Assembly (NCBI RefSeq): GCF_000312425.1
Contig: NZ_HE997181.1
Location: forward strand, 3,906,320 to 3,970,319
DNA: 64,000 nucleotides
Origin: Reyranella massiliensis 521
GTDB lineage: Bacteria > Pseudomonadota > Alphaproteobacteria > Reyranellales > Reyranellaceae
Reading direction: 5' to 3'
Shown here in pieces: positions 42,221 through 50,723 of the stretch. The notes under the pieces were generated by a model. It was given only the letters and a program-made list of their open reading frames with translations. It did not search any database and had not been told where the DNA came from. Made by a program: the position numbers and the translations under genes. The number at the start of each line of letters is the position of its first letter. The stretch's first letter is position 1.

Positions 42221-42994
42221 CTACTTCGTCGTATACCCGCCATTGACCAGGATGGTCTGTCCCGTCATCCACCAGCCATCGGAAACGATGAATCGGATAT
42301 AGGGGACGATGTCCTCGATGTGGGTGAGGCCGGTCTTGGTGAACTTCGAGAGCGCCGCCGCCGTCTTGTGATAGGCGACTGCGTCCGCTCCCTCGGCCGG
42401 ATAGAAGAAGGGCGTGTCCATTGGACCGGGGCCGATGGCCGTCACCGAGATGCCGCGCTCGCCGAACTCCTTGGCGGCTGCCCGGGTGAAGTGCTCCACT
42501 GGCGCCTTGGTCCCGGCATAGGCCGCATAGAACGGCGTGAAGGCACCGAGCAGCGACGTGACCAGCGTGCAGATCTTGCCGTTGTCGTTCACGTGCTTGC
42601 CGGCCTCCTTGAGGAAGAAGAAGGCGGACTTGGCGTTCACCGCGCTCATCTCGTCGTACTCGGCTTCGGATACCTCGACGATCGGCTTCTTCAGCACCTT
42701 GCCGACGGTGTTGATGGCGATGTCCGGACGTCCGAGCGCGGCAATGGTGTCGGCAAAAAGCTTCTGCATCGCGCCCGCGCTCGTGAGATCGGCCTGCAGC
42801 GCGACCGCCTCGGCGCCGGCCGCCTGCACCGCGGCAACAGTCGCGTCCGCCTCGGCCTTGCTGGCGGCGCTGTTGAAATGAACCGCGATGGCCTTCGCGC
42901 CATGCTCCGCGAGATCGCGGGCAACGAGTCCGCCCAGGTTCTTGGCGCCACCGGCGATCAACACGGTCTTACCCTTGAGGCTGTGATCGACCAT
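42221..42994 (-). CDS. Short-chain dehydrogenase/reductase
   Basis: 257 residues. The cofactor motif is IAGGAKNLGG (a Gly-rich variant of TGxxxGxG), and the catalytic region reads LVTSLLGAFTPFYAAYAGTK, with Ser, Tyr and Lys in place. The segment VHFNSAASKAEAD after the second strand favours NADP. The end TGQTILVNGGYTTK is standard for the family. A LysR gene is transcribed divergently and a spaced inverted repeat lies between, so this is a locally regulated ketone/alcohol oxidoreductase of unknown substrate. Confidence 0.92.
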   Translation of the reverse strand: MVDHSLKGKTVLIAGGAKNLGGLVARDLAEHGAKAIAVHFNSAASKAEADATVAAVQAAGAEAVALQADLTSAGAMQKLFADTIAALGRPDIAINTVGKVLKKPIVEVSEAEYDEMSAVNAKSAFFFLKEAGKHVNDNGKICTLVTSLLGAFTPFYAAYAGTKAPVEHFTRAAAKEFGERGISVTAIGPGPMDTPFFYPAEGADAVAYHKTAAALSKFTKTGLTHIEDIVPYIRFIVSDGWWMTGQTILVNGGYTTK

Positions 42995-43043
42995 CGATGA
43001 AACTCCTTGATCAGAATCGGGACGAACGAGCTGACCTTTGATC

Positions 43044-43100
43044 GTTCATATCATTGGAATAAAGTGGCCATTACTGACATCACTTGTCGGCCATATGAAC
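43044..43100. promoter_or_regulatory. Spaced inverted repeat, candidate LysR sites
   Basis: GTTCATAT at 43044-43051 and its exact reverse complement ATATGAAC at 43093-43100 flank 41 bases in the divergent promoter of the SDR and LysR genes. LysR tetramers typically bind a recognition and an activation site spaced about four helical turns apart, which this fits. Confidence 0.5.
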
Positions 43101-43113
43101 AATCAGCCAATCC

Positions 43114-44013
43114 ATGGACCGTATCGAGAGTCTGCGAATCTTCGCCCGGGTCGTTCAGTGCGGCAGCTTCACCAAGGCGGCGGCAACGCTACAGATGCCG
43201 CGATCCTCGGTCTCGATGGCCATCCAGGAACTCGAAGCCCGGATCGGCGCGCGGTTGCTGGCGCGCACGACGCGCCGCGTGGCGCCCACGCACGAGGGCA
43301 TCGCCTTCTATGAACGCTGCGAGCGCCTTCTCGGCGACTACGAAGAGGTCGAAGGCCTGTTCCGGCAATCGTCCAGCCGTCCCACCGGCAGGCTGTCGGT
43401 CAACGTGCCGGGCCGTATGGGACGCCTGATCTTTGCGCCGGCACTTCCGGATTTCTTCCGCCGTTATCCCGAGATCGAACTGGAGCTGGGCGTCACCGAT
43501 CGCGCCATCGATCTGGTGCACGAGGGAGTGGATTGCGCCGTGCGAGTTGGGCCGCTGGGTGACTCGAGCCTCGTTGCGCGCAAGGTCGGCGACATCGCCT
43601 TATGCAACTGCGCGAGCCCGTCCTATCTGCACGAGCATGGCACGCCGGAGACGATCGACGATCTCGAGCGCCACGTCGCCGTGGGCTATGCCTCGCCGAC
43701 CAGCGGCAGGCTCGAAGAATGGGAGTGGCGCGAGGGCGGTGCTGTCAGGACGCGGCCGATACCGTCACGCATCACCGTCAACAATGCCGAAGCCTATATC
43801 GCCTGCTGCCTGGCCGGACTGGGGCTGATCCAGATTCCCCTCTACGACGTTCGCAGCCATCTCGCCGCCGGCGAACTCGTCGAGGTCCTGCCCCATCTGC
43901 GGGCGGCACCGATGCCGGTGCATATTCTCTATCCGCACCGGCGCCATCTGTCGCGTCGACTACAAGTGTTCGTCGACTGGGCGAGCGCGCTCCTGCGGGA
44001 ACACGCGGCCTGA
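43114..44013 (+). CDS. LysR-family transcriptional regulator
   Basis: 299 residues. The winged helix-turn-helix opens MDRIESLRIFARVVQCGSFT and continues with AAATLQMPRSSVSMAIQELE, the family's DNA-reading region. The effector domain follows the type I periplasmic-like fold (RPTGRLSVNVPGRMGRLIFA and LELGVTDRAIDLVHEGVDCA). This subfamily commonly represses its own gene and activates a divergent reductase. It faces the SDR at 42221-42994. Confidence 0.93.
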   Translation: MDRIESLRIFARVVQCGSFTKAAATLQMPRSSVSMAIQELEARIGARLLARTTRRVAPTHEGIAFYERCERLLGDYEEVEGLFRQSSSRPTGRLSVNVPGRMGRLIFAPALPDFFRRYPEIELELGVTDRAIDLVHEGVDCAVRVGPLGDSSLVARKVGDIALCNCASPSYLHEHGTPETIDDLERHVAVGYASPTSGRLEEWEWREGGAVRTRPIPSRITVNNAEAYIACCLAGLGLIQIPLYDVRSHLAAGELVEVLPHLRAAPMPVHILYPHRRHLSRRLQVFVDWASALLREHAA

Positions 44014-44026
44014 AACGTCCCGCGTT

Positions 44027-44926
44027 CTAGTCGAGATCTAGACCGTTCATGCCGGCGTTCTTGCGCGCCTTCTTGGCGAGCTCGCCCAGCACCTTGCCCG
44101 CCTGGTGCGGGTCCATGATCTGCTCGACCTCGGGGCCTTTGTGCCAGCCTTCGGCCACCGCAAAGATGCCGTTGCCTGCCTGGAAGACGCGGCCCGTGAC
44201 TTCGCGGCTGTCTTCGCTGACGAGCCACGTCGCGACCGGCGCGATCCACTTGGGATCTCGGCGCTTCTTGTCCTCTTCGGTGTACTCGCGCAAATCCTCG
44301 GTCATGCGCGTGAAGGCCGACGGCGAGATCGAATTCACCGTGATGCCGTAACGCGCCAGTTCGCGCGCCGCGATGATCGTGAACGATGCGATGCCCGCCT
44401 TGGCCGCACCGTAGTTGGTCTGGCCGATATTGCCGTAGATGCCCGAGACCGACGTGGTGGTGATGATGCGCGCATCGACCGGGCCGCCCTTGAGCTTGGC
44501 CTGATCCCGCCAGTAGGCGGCGGCGTGGCGCGCCGGCGCGAAGGTGCCCTTGAGGTGCACCTTGATGACGGCATCCCACTCGTCCTCGCTCATGTTGACC
44601 AGCATGCGGTCGCGCAGGATGCCGGCGTTCAGCACAATGGCATCGAGCTTGCCGAAGGCCGAGACGGCCTGGTCGATCATGTTCTTGGCGCCGTTCCAGT
44701 CGGAAACATCGTCGCCATTGGCCACAGCCTCGCCGCCCTTGGCCTTGATCTCGTTCACGACCTGCTGGGCCGGGCCGACATCGTTGCCCTTGCCTGCACG
44801 ATCACCGCCCAGGTCGTTCACGACCACCTTGGCGCCGTGCTCGGCGAGCATCAGGCAATGCTCCCGGCCCACACCGCGCGCGCCGCCGGTCACGATCGCT
44901 ACCCGTCCTTCGCACAATCTCGCCAT
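44027..44926 (-). CDS. SDR family oxidoreductase, hydroxyacyl-CoA dehydrogenase-like
   Basis: 299 residues. The cofactor loop is VTGGARGVGRE at 12-22, followed by VVVNDLGGDRAGKGND, a pattern typical of the dehydrogenase unit of peroxisomal-type multifunctional beta-oxidation enzymes. Catalytic Ser159, Tyr172 and Lys176 (NYGAAKAG) are present. The extended C-terminus (about 245-299) is longer than in FabG. It probably oxidises a 3-hydroxyacyl-CoA or related alcohol. GGAGGGAGCA before the ATG fixes the start at 44926. Single gene, convergent with LysR. Confidence 0.92.
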   Translation of the reverse strand: MARLCEGRVAIVTGGARGVGREHCLMLAEHGAKVVVNDLGGDRAGKGNDVGPAQQVVNEIKAKGGEAVANGDDVSDWNGAKNMIDQAVSAFGKLDAIVLNAGILRDRMLVNMSEDEWDAVIKVHLKGTFAPARHAAAYWRDQAKLKGGPVDARIITTTSVSGIYGNIGQTNYGAAKAGIASFTIIAARELARYGITVNSISPSAFTRMTEDLREYTEEDKKRRDPKWIAPVATWLVSEDSREVTGRVFQAGNGIFAVAEGWHKGPEVEQIMDPHQAGKVLGELAKKARKNAGMNGLDLD

Positions 44927-45001
44927 TGCTCCCTCCAGTCTTTTGCGTGTCCGAATCCTGGCATCCTGCGCTAGTCTAGCGGGGCTCATAGGAGGATCGC
45001 C

Positions 45002-46243
45002 ATGGACACGCTGCCGCTCGTTACCCCCGAACAGGTCGGACTTTCCGCAGCGCGGCTCGATCGCGTGCGGACATGGATGCAGCAATGGGTCGACAGCGGA
45101 AAGCTCGCCGGCATGGTCACCTGCGTCATGCGCAAGGGCCAGCTCGCCTTTGCCGAGGTCTACGGCAAGGCGGATATTGCGCGAGACAAGCCGATGCGGC
45201 CCGACACGATCTTCCGCATCTACTCGATGACCAAGCCGCTCACCTCGACTGCAATCATGATGCTCTACGAGGAAGGCCGCTTTCAGCTCGACGATCCGAT
45301 CTCGAAGTTCATTCCCGCCTTCGCCAATCCGCGGGTCTATGTCGGCGGCAGCCGCGGCAAGATGGAAACGGTGCCGGCCGAGCGTGAGATCAACTTCCGC
45401 GATCTGCTGACCCACACGTCGGGGCTCACCTACGGCTTCATGGAGAGCACGCCGGTCGACGCTGCCTATCGTGCCAAGGACGGCGTCGATTTCCAGACCG
45501 CCGACACCAGCCTCAAGCAGGTCGTAGAGAAGTTGGCGACGATCCCGCTGATCGCGCAACCCGGCAAGGCCTGGAACTATTCGGTGGCGACCGATGTGTT
45601 GGGCTATCTGGTTGAAGTGATCTCCGGCCAGCCCTTCGAGAAGTATCTCAAGGAGAAGGTGATCGATCCGCTCCGCATGATCGATACCGACTTCCATGTG
45701 CCGAAGGAAAAGCACGACCGCTTCGCCGCGAACTATTCCGCCGGTCCCCTCTCTCCAGATGGGCGCGGCAAGCTCGACCTGATCGACGATCCGGCCAAGA
45801 GCCGCTACCTCGCGCCGCGCAAGGTGAACTCCGGCGGCGGCGGTCTGGTTTCGACGGCCGCCGATTATCTGCGCTTCTGCCAGTTCATGCTGAACAAGGG
45901 CGAACTAGACGGCGTGCGTCTGCTTGGCCGCAAGACGGTCGAGCTGATGACCATGAATCACCTGAACGGCGACATGGCGGACATGGGCACGCCGCGCTTC
46001 TCGGAATCGACCTATACCGGCATCGGCTTCGGGCTGGGCTTCTCGGTGATGATCGACCCGGCTAAGGCCTATATCGCCGGCACGCCCGGCGAGTTCGCCT
46101 GGGGCGGCGCCGCCTCGACCGCCTTCTGGATCGATCCGGCGGAGGATATGGCCGTTGTGCTGCTGACGCAGCTCATGCCCTCCTCGACCTATCCGATCCG
46201 CCGCGAGCTGCGTGTGCTCACCTATCAGGCGATTGTCGACTGA
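45002..46243 (+). CDS. Serine hydrolase, class C beta-lactamase-like
   Basis: 413 residues with the penicillin-binding-type motifs Ser75-M-T-Lys78 (SMTK), Tyr193-Ser (WNYSVATDVLG) and a late glycine-rich strand (WGGAASTAFWIDP) instead of KTG. No signal peptide is visible. This combination matches EstB-type esterases and transacylases rather than true beta-lactamases. It would cleave esters of short acids or amides in the cytosol. GGAGG before the ATG sets the start. The dioxygenase gene follows after 18 bases, so the two share a transcript. Confidence 0.92.
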   Translation: MDTLPLVTPEQVGLSAARLDRVRTWMQQWVDSGKLAGMVTCVMRKGQLAFAEVYGKADIARDKPMRPDTIFRIYSMTKPLTSTAIMMLYEEGRFQLDDPISKFIPAFANPRVYVGGSRGKMETVPAEREINFRDLLTHTSGLTYGFMESTPVDAAYRAKDGVDFQTADTSLKQVVEKLATIPLIAQPGKAWNYSVATDVLGYLVEVISGQPFEKYLKEKVIDPLRMIDTDFHVPKEKHDRFAANYSAGPLSPDGRGKLDLIDDPAKSRYLAPRKVNSGGGGLVSTAADYLRFCQFMLNKGELDGVRLLGRKTVELMTMNHLNGDMADMGTPRFSESTYTGIGFGLGFSVMIDPAKAYIAGTPGEFAWGGAASTAFWIDPAEDMAVVLLTQLMPSSTYPIRRELRVLTYQAIVD

Positions 46244-46261
46244 GCAGAGGAAGCAGACGCC

Positions 46262-47137
46262 ATGCGCAACACCGGCAGCATCGAAGTCCGCAAGCTCCAT
46301 CCCCTGTTCGGGGCGGAGATTTCAGGCATCGACATCACGCGTCCGCTTTCGGCGCGTGAGTTTGGACCGATCCGGGCGGCCTTCGAGGAGCATTCCGTAC
46401 TCCTCTTTCGCGACCAGCCGATGGACGACGAGAAGCAGATCGCCTTCAGCGAGAACTTCGGTCCGTTGGAGACGACGCTCAGCGCCAATCCGGCCGCCGG
46501 CACCAAGTTCGCGCGCCAGTCGAACCTCGACATCCTGACCGGCGAGCCGATCCCGCCCGACGACATGCGCATGATCTACCAGAAGGCCAACTACTTCTGG
46601 CACTCCGACTCGTCCTTCAAGTGCATCCCCTCGCTTTGTTCGGTGCTGACGGCGCGCATCTGCCCGCCCGAAGGCGGCAATACCGAATTCCTCTGCATGC
46701 GCGCGGCCTGGGATGCCCTGCCACCGGCGCTGCAGGCGACAATCCACCCGCTGGTCGCCGAGCATGCGCTCGCCCATTCGCGGGACCGTGTGCAGAAGGG
46801 GATTCTGAGCGCCAAGTCGTTGTCCGAACTGCCGCCGGTCAAGCAGCGCCTGTTTCGCGACAACCCGATCAATGGCCGTCGGGCGCTCTATATCGGCGCA
46901 CACGCCGGCCACATCGTCGATTGGCCCGAACCCATCGGCAAGGCGATCCTCTGGGAACTGGCCCAGCGCGCCGAGCAGCCGGAGTTCATGCTCTCGCACG
47001 CGTGGCGCGAAGGCGACGTGATCGTGTGGGACAACCGCGCCGTCCTGCACCGCGCGACCTACTACGACGCCACCAAGCACAAGCGCCTGATGCAGCGGAC
47101 GACCATCGGCGGCGACGCCCCGACAGTCCCGCAATAA
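46262..47137 (+). CDS. TauD/TfdA-type 2-oxoglutarate dioxygenase
   Basis: 291 residues. The iron facial triad is His114-x-Asp116 (FWHSDSSF) and His263 (DNRAVLHRAT), and an Arg about 12-16 residues later (Arg275 or Arg279) can bind 2-oxoglutarate. Family members hydroxylate sulfonates, aryloxyacetates or small acids while decarboxylating 2-oxoglutarate. The esterase-like gene precedes it and an MFS exporter gene begins three bases after its stop, suggesting a three-gene unit that modifies and moves one compound. Confidence 0.93.
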   Translation: MRNTGSIEVRKLHPLFGAEISGIDITRPLSAREFGPIRAAFEEHSVLLFRDQPMDDEKQIAFSENFGPLETTLSANPAAGTKFARQSNLDILTGEPIPPDDMRMIYQKANYFWHSDSSFKCIPSLCSVLTARICPPEGGNTEFLCMRAAWDALPPALQATIHPLVAEHALAHSRDRVQKGILSAKSLSELPPVKQRLFRDNPINGRRALYIGAHAGHIVDWPEPIGKAILWELAQRAEQPEFMLSHAWREGDVIVWDNRAVLHRATYYDATKHKRLMQRTTIGGDAPTVPQ

Positions 47138-47139
47138 GA

Positions 47140-48534
47140 ATGGCCGAACCGGCGAAAGCTCCGACTGCTCCTGACGGAATGCCCCCTGGGCTGCCGCGTA
47201 TTCTCGCGGTGGCGACAATTACCATTGGGCTGATGATGTCGGTGCTCAGCAACTCGATGACCAACCTGGCGCTGCCCTACATTGCGCAGGATCTCGGCAT
47301 CTCGGCGGAAAGCTCGATCTGGATCGTCAATGCCAGCCAGATCGCCCTGATGGTGACTCTGCTGCCGGTGGCGGCGCTGGCCGACATCGTGGGCTATCGC
47401 CACGTCTATCGCTTCGGATTGGTGCTGTTCGCCATCGCCTCCATCGGCTGCGCACTGGCGCCGTCGCTGCCCTGGCTGATCGCCGCCCGCGTGTTCCAGG
47501 GGCTGGGGGGCGCGGCCATCATGGCGATCCAACCGGCGCTCGTGCGCTCGATCTACCCGCGCGCCATGCTGGGCCGCGGCCTCGGGTTCAACACCACCGT
47601 CGTTGCGACCTCGCTTGCGGCCGGCCCCAGCCTCGGCGCCGCCCTGCTCTCGATCACCTCGTGGCCGATCCTGTTCGCAGTCTATGTGCCGCTGGGCATC
47701 GTCGCCTTCATCCTGTCGGAACGGTACCTGCCGCACACCACGCACACGCACCGACCGTTCGACGTTTTGTCGGCGATCATGTCGGGCGCGACCTTCGGCC
47801 TGCTGATCTTCGGCATCGACGGCATGGCGCATGGCCATTCGCATCTGCTGGTCATCTCGGAACTGGCGGCTGCCGCGGTTCTCGGCACGCTGTTCGTCTG
47901 GCGCCAGACGCGGCTTTCCGATCCGATGATGCCCATCGACGTCTTTCGGCGGCCGATCTTCTCGCTGTCGATCAGCGCCTCGACCTGCACCTTCACGGCC
48001 CAGGGCCTGGCTTTCGTCAGCCTGCCGTTCTTCTTCCACACGGTGCTGGGCCGGAACGCGACCGATACCGGCATCCTGTTGACCGCCTGGCCGCTCGCGC
48101 TCGCCGGCATCGCGCCGATCGCCGGCCGTCTCGCCGACCGCCATCACGCCGGCTTCCTGGGTGCGATCGGGCTCACCAGCATGACGGTGGGCCTTGTTCT
48201 CACCGCCCTGCTGCCGCCCGATCCGTCGGCCGCCGACATCATGTGGCGGCTGGTGCTGTGCGGCGCGGGCTTCGGCGTCTTCGCTGCACCCAACAACCGG
48301 CTGATGATGAACGCCGTGCCGCGCGACCGGAGCGGCAGCGCGGGCGGGATCATCGCTTCGGCCCGCACGCTCGGCCAGACGATGGGAGCGGCCCTGGTCG
48401 CGCTGATCTTCGGCCTGTTCGATTTCTCCAGCGGCGCCGTAGCGGCCGCCGACGCCGCCCGCGCTGCGATCTGGCTCAGTGCCGGTTTCGCGGCCGCCGC
48501 CCTGGTGATCGGCAGCCTCAGGCTCCGTCACTAA
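47140..48534 (+). CDS. MFS drug/metabolite exporter (DHA2-like)
   Basis: 464 residues with fourteen predicted helices. The first helix region contains MMSVLSNSMTNLALPYIAQD and the next loop DIVGYRHVYRFGLVLF, a DHA2 pattern seen in EmrB relatives. Motif C-like LAAGPSLGAALLS is present. It would export drugs or metabolites using the proton gradient. The start at 47140 is two bases after the dioxygenase stop. Its end overlaps the convergent regulator gene by three bases. Confidence 0.92.
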   Translation: MAEPAKAPTAPDGMPPGLPRILAVATITIGLMMSVLSNSMTNLALPYIAQDLGISAESSIWIVNASQIALMVTLLPVAALADIVGYRHVYRFGLVLFAIASIGCALAPSLPWLIAARVFQGLGGAAIMAIQPALVRSIYPRAMLGRGLGFNTTVVATSLAAGPSLGAALLSITSWPILFAVYVPLGIVAFILSERYLPHTTHTHRPFDVLSAIMSGATFGLLIFGIDGMAHGHSHLLVISELAAAAVLGTLFVWRQTRLSDPMMPIDVFRRPIFSLSISASTCTFTAQGLAFVSLPFFFHTVLGRNATDTGILLTAWPLALAGIAPIAGRLADRHHAGFLGAIGLTSMTVGLVLTALLPPDPSAADIMWRLVLCGAGFGVFAAPNNRLMMNAVPRDRSGSAGGIIASARTLGQTMGAALVALIFGLFDFSSGAVAAADAARAAIWLSAGFAAAALVIGSLRLRH

Positions 48535-49484
48535 GCCGCTGCATGGATCTCGCGAAATAGCGAGGGCGCCATGCCGAAGCGGCGCTCGAACGCCTGGCCC
48601 AGCCGCGCCGACGACCGCAGGCCCACGCGGCCGGCGATGGCCTTGAGCGGCAACCCTTTGGCCAGCAATGTGCGCGCCGCATCGAGGCGCAGGCCCTCAA
48701 CGAAATGCGCCGGAGTCTTGCCCGTGGCATCCGTGAACTTGCGATAGAAGCTGCGCTCCGACAGGCCTGCACGCGCGGCAAGTGCCGGAACGTCGAGCGG
48801 TTTGTCGAGATTGTCCTGCATCCAGTCGATCAGCGCGGCAAACGGCGCATCGGCATTCGTCTGGGCCTGCAGCAAGGGACTGAACTGAGATTGAAAACCC
48901 GGCCGCCGCGCATAGAGCACGAAGTGCCGCGCAATCAGGTTGGCTATTGCGGCCCCGAGATCGGCTTCGACCAGCGCCAGCGACATGTCGATGCCGGTGG
49001 TCACGCCAGCCGATGTCCAAACCTTGCCGTCGACGACATAGAGCGCGTCCGCATCGACAGTCAGGGCCGGAAAGCGATCCGCAAGCCGTTCGCAGCTTGC
49101 CCAGTGTGTCGCCACACGCTTGCCGTCGAGCAGGCCCGCCGCGGCCAGCATGAAGGCGCCGGTGCAGACCGAGCCGAAGCGCTTGGCTTTGGGCGCCGCC
49201 TTGCGCAGCCAGGCCAGCACATCCTCGCGCGCCAGCGCAGCCTTCAGGCCGCGCGAGCCACCGGCAACCAGCAGCGTATCGGGCCGCCCGCCGATCGGCT
49301 GGCTCATCACCGCAACGCCGCAGTTGGTCGTGACGAGCCCGCCGTCGGGCGAAACGATCCGCACATCGTAGAAAGGCCGGTCGCGTCCGTCGTTGGCGGC
49401 GCCGAACACGGCGGCGGGTCCTGTGACGTCGAGAAGCTGGCAGCCTTCGTAGGCGAGAAGCGAGATCCGGTGTGGTCGGGCCAT
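48531..49484 (-). CDS. GATase1-AraC regulator (GlxA type)
   Basis: 317 residues from the ATG at 49484 (an ATG nine codons upstream at 49511 is an alternative). Residues about 1-165 form a DJ-1/PfpI-like domain (CQLLDVTGPAAVFGAAND and FGSVCTGAFMLAAAGLLDG, with Cys and His in place). Residues about 210-317 form an AraC DNA-binding domain (LAARAGLSERSFYRKFTDAT and a second helix-turn-helix). Such regulators control quaternary-amine and detoxification genes. It is divergent from an isonitrile hydratase-like gene whose own fold matches the regulator's sensor domain, making it the likely target. Confidence 0.92.
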   Translation of the reverse strand: MARPHRISLLAYEGCQLLDVTGPAAVFGAANDGRDRPFYDVRIVSPDGGLVTTNCGVAVMSQPIGGRPDTLLVAGGSRGLKAALAREDVLAWLRKAAPKAKRFGSVCTGAFMLAAAGLLDGKRVATHWASCERLADRFPALTVDADALYVVDGKVWTSAGVTTGIDMSLALVEADLGAAIANLIARHFVLYARRPGFQSQFSPLLQAQTNADAPFAALIDWMQDNLDKPLDVPALAARAGLSERSFYRKFTDATGKTPAHFVEGLRLDAARTLLAKGLPLKAIAGRVGLRSSARLGQAFERRFGMAPSLFREIHAAA

Positions 49485-49562
49485 TGGCAGAAAATAACCG
49501 ATATTTGACATTTCTGCCAGACTCTTCGAAGCCTATGGTGCAGGCCGAACCAGGAGACGCAC

Positions 49563-50249
49563 ATGACAGACACGGTCCATATCGGCATCCTTCTCTTTCC
49601 CGACGTCACACAGCTCGACGCCACCGGCCCCGCGCAGGTCCTGTGCCGCGTGCCCAATGCCAAGCTTCACATGATCTGGAAGACGCTGGCTCCCGTGCCG
49701 ACGGATTCGGGCTTCTCGATCGTGCCGACAACGACCTTCGCCGACTGCCCGCAGCTCGACGTGATCTGCGTGCCGGGCGGCGGCGGCCAGGTGGCACTGA
49801 TGACCGACGAGGAGACGCTCTCCTTCCTGCGCAAGCAGGCCGCGGGGGCACGCTACGTTACGTCGGTTTGCACCGGCTCGCTGGTCCTCGGGGCTGCCGG
49901 CCTGCTGAAGGGCTACAAATCGGCCTGTCACTGGTCGTCGCGCGAGTTCCTCACGGCATTCGGTGCGACTCCCGTCGCCGAGCGCGTGGTGCGCGACCGC
50001 AATCGCGTCTCGGGCGGCGGCGTCACGGCCGGTATCGACTTCGGCCTTACATTGGCGGCTGAACTGGCCGGCGAAGAGATCGCCAAGTCGATCCAGCTTA
50101 CGCTCGAATACGATCCGCAACCGCCCTTCGATTCCGGCAGCCCCGAGAAAGCCGGCCCCGAGCGCGTGAAGCGGCTGAAGGAGCGCATTCAAGCCATGCT
50201 GCAGAAGCGCTCGGAAGCGAACCAGGCGGCGGCGTCACGCCTTCAATAG
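49563..50249 (+). CDS. Isonitrile hydratase-like DJ-1/PfpI protein
   Basis: 228 residues. The nucleophile elbow VTSVCTGSLVLGAAGLLKGY places Cys103 where isonitrile hydratase InhA of Pseudomonas putida has its catalytic Cys. Asp19 (VTQLDATGP) matches the helping Asp, and CHWSS follows. The length also fits that family. It would hydrate isonitriles to N-substituted formamides, or act on another electrophile. A divergent regulator gene faces it. The 3' end overlaps the convergent DUF1772 gene by 15 bases. Confidence 0.88.
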   Translation: MTDTVHIGILLFPDVTQLDATGPAQVLCRVPNAKLHMIWKTLAPVPTDSGFSIVPTTTFADCPQLDVICVPGGGGQVALMTDEETLSFLRKQAAGARYVTSVCTGSLVLGAAGLLKGYKSACHWSSREFLTAFGATPVAERVVRDRNRVSGGGVTAGIDFGLTLAAELAGEEIAKSIQLTLEYDPQPPFDSGSPEKAGPERVKRLKERIQAMLQKRSEANQAAASRLQ

Positions 50250-50723
50250 AAGGGCGGCGACAAACAGAGCCATCGAAGCGGCGGGCGCCACGGTACGAAC
50301 CGTGTTCCACATCGTCCATCGGCCGAGATAGTGAGCCCAGAGGGCGGCGGCCTCCGGCATAGCCGGCCGGGCCGCCGCCAGCGCGTCGTTCAGGGGAATG
50401 TTGAAAGCGCGCGTCACACCGAAACAGCCGACGAGATAGAGCAGGCTCGCCAGCAGGAGCAGCTTGCCGCTTGGGCTCTCCCACCAGACATAGGATCCCG
50501 CGAGCAGCGCCAGGCAGATCACGCCTGTGCCGACGAACAGCGACAGGAAGCTGGCGTTCATCACTGCGACGTTGATCGACTGCATGGCGTTGATGCCCTG
50601 CTCGGGCGGAATGCGGCCGAGCGCCGGCATCACGAACGAGGAGAAGGCGAAGAAAATGCCGGCAACCAGCCCGCAGCCGATCGCGGCGACGAAGGCGGCG
50701 ACATGGATCGCCTGCTCGATCAC
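50235..50723 (-). CDS. DUF1772 membrane protein
   Basis: 162 residues with four hydrophobic segments. The pattern of the family is visible in FFAFSSFVMPALGRIPPEQG, MQSINVAVMN and RAFNIPLNDALA. Members resemble anthrone oxygenases of polyketide routes, but bacterial ones have no settled role. The ATG overlaps the end of the NmrA-like gene by four bases, so the two proteins are made together, probably in one oxidative-stress or electrophile pathway under the HxlR regulator. Confidence 0.9.
   Translation of the reverse strand: MIEQAIHVAAFVAAIGCGLVAGIFFAFSSFVMPALGRIPPEQGINAMQSINVAVMNASFLSLFVGTGVICLALLAGSYVWWESPSGKLLLLASLLYLVGCFGVTRAFNIPLNDALAAARPAMPEAAALWAHYLGRWTMWNTVRTVAPAASMALFVAALLLKA

Noticed and set aside
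47062..48531. A 489-residue minus-strand frame inside the MFS exporter
   Set aside because: It is antisense to a fourteen-helix transporter and is a shadow of its hydrophobic codons.
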